Shown piece after piece: positions 59,575 to 64,000 of a stretch of DNA of 64,000 nt. Both the position numbers and the translations under genes were made by a program. Numbering within the stretch: the stretch's first letter is position 1; each line of letters opens with the position of its first letter. Origin of the DNA: Casuarius casuarius. Its lineage: Eukaryota > Chordata > Aves > Casuariiformes > Casuariidae. The stretch covers positions 179,949 to 243,948 of the forward strand of contig PTFA01000482.1 of assembly GCA_003342895.1 (NCBI GenBank). The letters run 5' to 3'. The notes beneath the pieces were generated by a model that searched no databases, was not told the origin of the DNA, and was given only the letters and a program-made list of their open reading frames with translations.

Positions 59575-61181
59575 GCTTCCCCGTGCCCAGCCCTTGAGCT
59601 GCTGCTGTCCCTGTCTGTGAGGGGTTGGAAAGGGAATGGTGGACACATGCAAGTCTCTGCAGCACAGCGCCTAGTTGGGCTTTGGGGACGCAGGCTTGCC
59701 TGGTGCTAGTTACCGGTTTGAGATGGGTTGATGGTGCGACTATGCCAAGTGTTTCATACTTACCTATTTTTATTGTGACTTCCATGTTGTCCTTTCAGGG
59801 ACGGGCCTGATCGTGGATGGTGCTGAGCGAGAGTTCCCTCAGCCGCCCTTGCAGGGCTGCACGCCTGCCTCTGAGGAGAGGATAGAGCAGTGGTACTGTG
59901 GGACGCTGCAGTTTCCCCGGCCAGGGCCTGTAGCATTTAAAATCTTTAATTGCCTTTCTAATCTTCCTCTGATAAATGTGTTCCCAGTGTTATTTTCTTT
60001 AACCTGATTCAGCTGTGGTTTGAGGTAAATAATTTAGCAATACTTATTTCTTTTGCGGCAAGGATATTGACATGCCTCAGAGGCATAGTNGAGGCTGACT
60101 TTCCTATGTAAATGAATGTGAATTCTTCTGTGTGGTGGGATGGGAGTAGGTTTGAGGGCCACAATGTTGAGTAGTTTTTGTAAAACAAATTTGGGACATC
60201 TTTCTGTGAGAGTTTGGTTTTAAATTCTGTTTTAGAGAATTTGCCTTCTTTTTCAGATAACTGTTTACTGTGTTTAAAGTGTAGACTGTCTACTTCTTTG
60301 TCAAACTCCGTAACAGATTGTTACGCTAATGTATAANAAAATAGTTAAAAATTCTCACACAGGGCGCCAGGTATAAGATAGCTAGAATAATTTCAGACTT
60401 TTGTTGTAGTTTGGAACAAATGTCCCCTGAAAAATGTCAGCAGTTTTTCAATATTAGCTTATTAAGCAGTGGACAACTTGATGGTCCTTGTTACAAAAAA
60501 TAGAACCTGACTTCTATTTGCTAAATATCACTAATGTCTCTGAGTGCACCCGTAGAATTGAAATACTGAAATAATAAAAGGCATTCAGACAAGCTAACAA
60601 AGCATCTGTGGCCCAACTTTGACATCAATAGAGGACTCAAGTGTGCAGCAGCTCACAGGAATGGGCACTAAGGCTACATTGGCAGTCTGAAAATAATTGA
60701 CTTTTTTTTTTAATCAAAGCTTTTCCATTTTTGAGGAAGGGATGGACTTACATTTTAAAGTAGTTTAATATTAAGCCCGAAAACTCAGTTAAGGTTGCAA
60801 CTCGACACTTTTTCTTCCCCATGTAAATGGCCTTTTTTATATGAACTGTCTCATTAAATTCAGTTGGACTTCGCCGAGAGGAGAAGGTGGGTAAATATTT
60901 TTCAGAAGCTGGTGCTAATAGAGTCATTTAATACTAAAACAAATCCCAGACGTTTATTTAAGAAGCATAGGTAGAATAGTAAAATTGTAACTCTTATGTA
61001 TCCAAATACAAACAACAAAGAATTTGCTACTTCAGAAAGCTTGAAATGTTTTTTATTGAAGACACTATATANGTCAAAACATTCGTGTTTTAAAAAATAA
61101 CTTTTGTTATTCTAGCTATGAGTAGTTTTAAGTGATTTGTTATGATTTTTTTAAATCTAAATTAGTTTTCTCAAATTGCAG
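59575..61181 (+). other. Putative MEIOB 5' UTR intron
   Basis: Sequence becomes AT-rich and CpG-poor from about 59900 and ends in TTTTCTCAAATTGCAG, a good acceptor with AG at 61180-61181. No coding exon is seen within it. The 64-codon frame at 59813-60007 lacks any motif. Confidence 0.5.
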
Positions 61182-61257
61182 ATAAAGAATGGCTTATTTC
61201 AGTTCAACACGGGACTTTGTTGCACTTTCAGATCTGCATCCAAATCTTGCTCGTCCT
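61182..61257 (+). CDS. MEIOB: Meiosis-specific OB-fold ssDNA-binding protein, first coding exon
   Basis: MEIOB is an RPA1-related OB-fold protein that binds single-stranded DNA with SPATA22 and is needed for meiotic recombination in germ cells. After the acceptor, seven bases of 5' untranslated sequence precede ATG at 61189. The 69 coding bases give 23 residues, including RDFVALSDLHPNLARP, and end at 61257 in phase 0, followed by GTAAGT. This matches the known amino-terminal pattern of MEIOB (MA-x-R-x-F-x2-LSDL-x2-N), which in mammals continues into the first OB-fold at about residue 24. The rest of the protein is not in the window. Support also comes from adjacency to HS3ST6 in the same orientation as in human and from the upstream promoter. 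The peptide is short, so the call relies partly on synteny. Confidence 0.8.
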
Positions 61258-64000
61258 GTAAGTCTCAGTGANATGGTACTTTTGTTCTCAAATGAAATTG
61301 TATATGACTGTATTATATTACTGCAAAATTATGTAATTGACATGTATTTAGATACTAACAGCATTAGTATAATTGTTAGATATAAACTACCTTCCCTTCT
61401 TTGTGTATAAACCAGCAAAATGAAAATTGATGCTGTTGTTGTCCATAGTATGTGGATACCACAGCTATAGATATTGACTGGACAATTCAATGTCTGAAAG
61501 TATCAGAGGCTTCTTTGTAATGTTTTAAACGAATGCTGAATTAGTAAAGGCATGTACAGAGTCAGCATTATGTAGTCACAATACATCTGTAACCTACAAT
61601 AGTCTTTCAGTACAAGCTATGAACGTTAGGCCCAATCNTGCAGTCTTTACTTGTGTGCTCAATCCCACTGAGGGAAATAATGTAGTCCTTAATTATTCAA
61701 ACAAAACTCTCATTGAATACTGTGGTGTTTTGACTGTATAAAAATCTCACAATCGCATATCAAATGGGATTATTGCTATTTCTTTATTTAGAACAAAAAA
61801 AAGGCCATATAGTTGTCAGGCTATAGGGAGCTAAGAATTTTCTTGTGGAAACATAGGAGAGCAGGATGAAAGTAAAAGTTTAAACTTAAAGTAGAAATTT
61901 ACTTTACAAGAAGTGAACTTAACAAACAGCAAAATTTTGTACTTGTTGGTTTTATACATATGTTTGGATGTGCATGTGTGCATAAATACTCATTTTTGTT
62001 GTTGTTTTCCTGATTGGAGTGAGGATTATCTTTACTAGAATAAGAGTTGGAGGATGGGGTGCACAATATAANTCAGTATTTTTCTCTTTTGTGTTTTAGA
62101 TCAAAAATAGGAAGTCTTGGGGCCCCAAATTTTTCACTCTTTGCTCTTCAAGATCATGTTTTAATATGGGAGGGAGAAGGCTGTGTTATTCTCTCTGTTG
62201 CTGCATTTCCCACCCTTGTGTAGCCCGCCAATGGTAACATGTCTTTCAAGTGTTCAGTGCTGCTGGCACTAGGAGCATGGAGAACAAAACGGAGAGGCTG
62301 CATTTCCACATGGATGCACTGCAAGCTATGGTGGGGTGTTATAACCGTATCTCTCCATAGAACTTCAAGTAGATGCACAAAGTGGGGCTGTATGCCCCAC
62401 GGAAGTCCTAATGCCTTGTAAAGAGAGTTGAAAACAAGGAATTTTCCTGTTCCCACAGCTTTTTATTTGGGAGGGGTACAACTTAGCCCTCTGTTCTCGT
62501 TTATTTTAAACAATGACAGAAAAATCACAGAAAAGGGATGAACTGGGAGAGAGAGTTTTATACACACTCACAATAGTGTTATATATTCTTTCCAACTTTT
62601 TATAAACTCCTGGTCTTCAGCAAAGTTCAATTAAGTATTTCATTCACAGTTATTCCCAAATACAGTGATCCATTAACTCAGTTAAAATGNTTAATTATAC
62701 AAATAAAACTAATTTTGAGTATTGCTATTAGCAACACATAGTAAATAAAGTATTTTTATATAAAACCAGCTCTCTAGTTTCTGGTGATAGATTGATCAGT
62801 ATGTATTTAGGAGGTTAAAATAGTTGAGTATGCATCATTCTAAGTATCTAAATGTCATAGTATTTATTTTGCACTTTTTTTAAAAAAAAGACTGAAATAG
62901 ATCAAAGTCTGAGGAATTTGCAGTGTCTTAATACTGTAGCCTCATGATTTGGTTGAGCGGCCTTAAGCAATGCTCTTGCCAAAAAAGGCAGTATGTCCTA
63001 CTCCCTTGTCTCAGGCATGTCTTCCACTCCTCCTCTTCTGGTGAAGCTGGCGCTTGTGTAGTTGCGGTATAAGCTGATCAAGGAGATGATCTCTCTGAAA
63101 GTTTTTCTACCTCCTGCCCTCCAAAAATAGTTTTCAGCTAGATCACTTCCTTCAGCCCGCTTGCCATGCTGGCTTAGTGCTGATGCAAGGGAGGTAAATA
63201 TATTTACAACAGGGAAAAGGGAGATCTTCTCTTTTGGAAACTGCAGATTTACATTGGCTTAATTCATGTGAAAAGTCATCCTAAATTTCAGTTCTTCTGC
63301 CAGTGAGGAGATACAGGGTGTGTTGCAATCTGGTTTAATTGGAAGGAACTTCTTGTTTAAGAAACAAAACCAAAAAAAAAAAATGAAATCCTAATCTAAA
63401 TCACTATATGTTGCTGACAGATAGAAAGTACTCTATGTAAGAAAGATTCAAAGAACTACTTCATACTGTTGTACATGTACGTGCTTTTAATAAATTCATT
63501 CAAATCACTATAGGGTAAGACAGCTACCTTGCTCCATCTAGTGACTGAAAGTAAATTGGGAACACAAGATCTAATTTTTGCACACACTTGAATGCAGCAT
63601 AGCTTCAGGGAATCAATTGGGTTGCTCTGTTTTTGTGAATGGGTGTAAAATTCAGTCTATGTTGATTATTGAATTGCTACAATTGCACCTGACAAACTGC
63701 CTTCTGTGACTCCCTTGCTGGAACAAGAAAACGAGGGAATACTGCAAGTGTGTACATGAAGTGGAAGAGACATGGTGTGCTGCCCCCCCCCCCTTTTTTT
63801 TATACATATATTGTGAATACAGATACTTTATGCCTCCTGGAAGGACCATTGGCAATTTAGAGCAACTAGAGTAATCTGATGAGGAATAAATTTATGATAC
63901 TAGTTTGTGAAAGAGGAAAGTATCTCCATAGCCTCAGGACTTTGTCTCTCCACCTCTGTCTTTATGCAGTATTACAATATCAGATTCCTCTTCGCGTCCT
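61258..64000 (+). other. MEIOB intron (5' part)
   Basis: Starts with the donor GTAAGTCTCAG. The sequence is AT-rich and CpG-poor with no second MEIOB exon recognisable up to the window end, so the intron is longer than 2.7 kb. It contains the repeat relic at 61630-61720 and a C12T8 run at 63783-63802. Confidence 0.6.
61628..61720. repeat. Interspersed-repeat relic (AGGCCCAATC...GCAGTCTTTACT type)
   Basis: The segment 'aggcccaatcntgcagtctttac ... caatcccactgaggg' resembles, from memory, a palindromic high-copy element of turtles and crocodilians (gggccagatcctgcagtccttact...). It is degraded and noncoding and lies in the MEIOB intron. Confidence 0.45.

Noticed and set aside
59132..59785. 217-codon minus-strand open frame opposite the MEIOB promoter, suggesting a divergent gene
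   Set aside because: Its Lys/Arg/Gln repeats are the reverse translation of the YY1 and CCCTTTCGGGG tandem units; YY1 orientation points to the plus strand.
1..64000. CRISPR arrays, bacterial operons, insertion sequences or an endogenous retrovirus
   Set aside because: The tandem arrays have no unique spacers, the coding exons are intron-split and vertebrate, and no LTR pair, gag, pol or env motif is visible.

Overview
The window is vertebrate nuclear DNA, most likely from a sauropsid (bird, crocodilian or turtle). Three observations support this. Coding sequence is interrupted by introns. Long CpG-rich, minisatellite-rich stretches alternate with AT-rich stretches. Two recognisable exons belong to genes that I recall as neighbours on human 16p13.3. 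Several short relics also resemble, from memory, palindromic repeat families common in turtle and crocodilian genomes. I cannot name the species. Isolated single Ns and one 239-N gap (35165-35403) show a draft-quality consensus.

Only two protein-coding loci are convincing, both on the + strand. (1) The terminal coding exon of a heparan sulfate 3-O-sulfotransferase, best called HS3ST6, lies at 45490-46108. It has a clean splice acceptor, both visible cofactor motifs, the disulfide cysteines, a stop codon and a polyadenylation signal. (2) The first coding exon of MEIOB (meiosis-specific ssDNA-binding OB-fold protein) lies at 61182-61257, ending in a GTAAGT donor. Its probable promoter and 5' untranslated exon are near 59400-59568. 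The promoter carries an E2F-type site followed by a 16-bp tandem array of YY1 motifs. The order HS3ST6 then MEIOB on the same strand matches the human arrangement, which supports both calls.

Layout: 1-110 is a CpG-rich edge. From 111 to 18020 is moderate to AT-rich DNA with no gene I can support and a few repeat relics. From 18021 to 34850 are alternating CpG-rich patches, again without a recognisable exon. From 34862 to 35164 a 58-bp minisatellite runs into the assembly gap. From 38970 to 41300 is a dense cluster of homeodomain-type motifs. A 32-bp minisatellite (43434-43663) and a 19-bp minisatellite (44562-45127) precede HS3ST6 exon 2. From 46109 to 59380 is the HS3ST6-MEIOB interval, with candidate conserved noncoding blocks (47475-47602, 48220-48580, 56100-58480) and a weak cysteine-rich ORF (52386-52796). 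From 59900 to the end the DNA turns AT-rich and holds the 5' part of MEIOB.

HS3ST6 acts in the Golgi on heparan sulfate and MEIOB acts in the meiotic nucleus, so no shared pathway is implied; they are only neighbours. HS3ST6 exon 1, which carries the membrane anchor and the PAPS 5'-phosphosulfate loop, is not visible in the 45 kb upstream. Almost all long open frames in the GC-rich parts are by-products of stop-codon scarcity.
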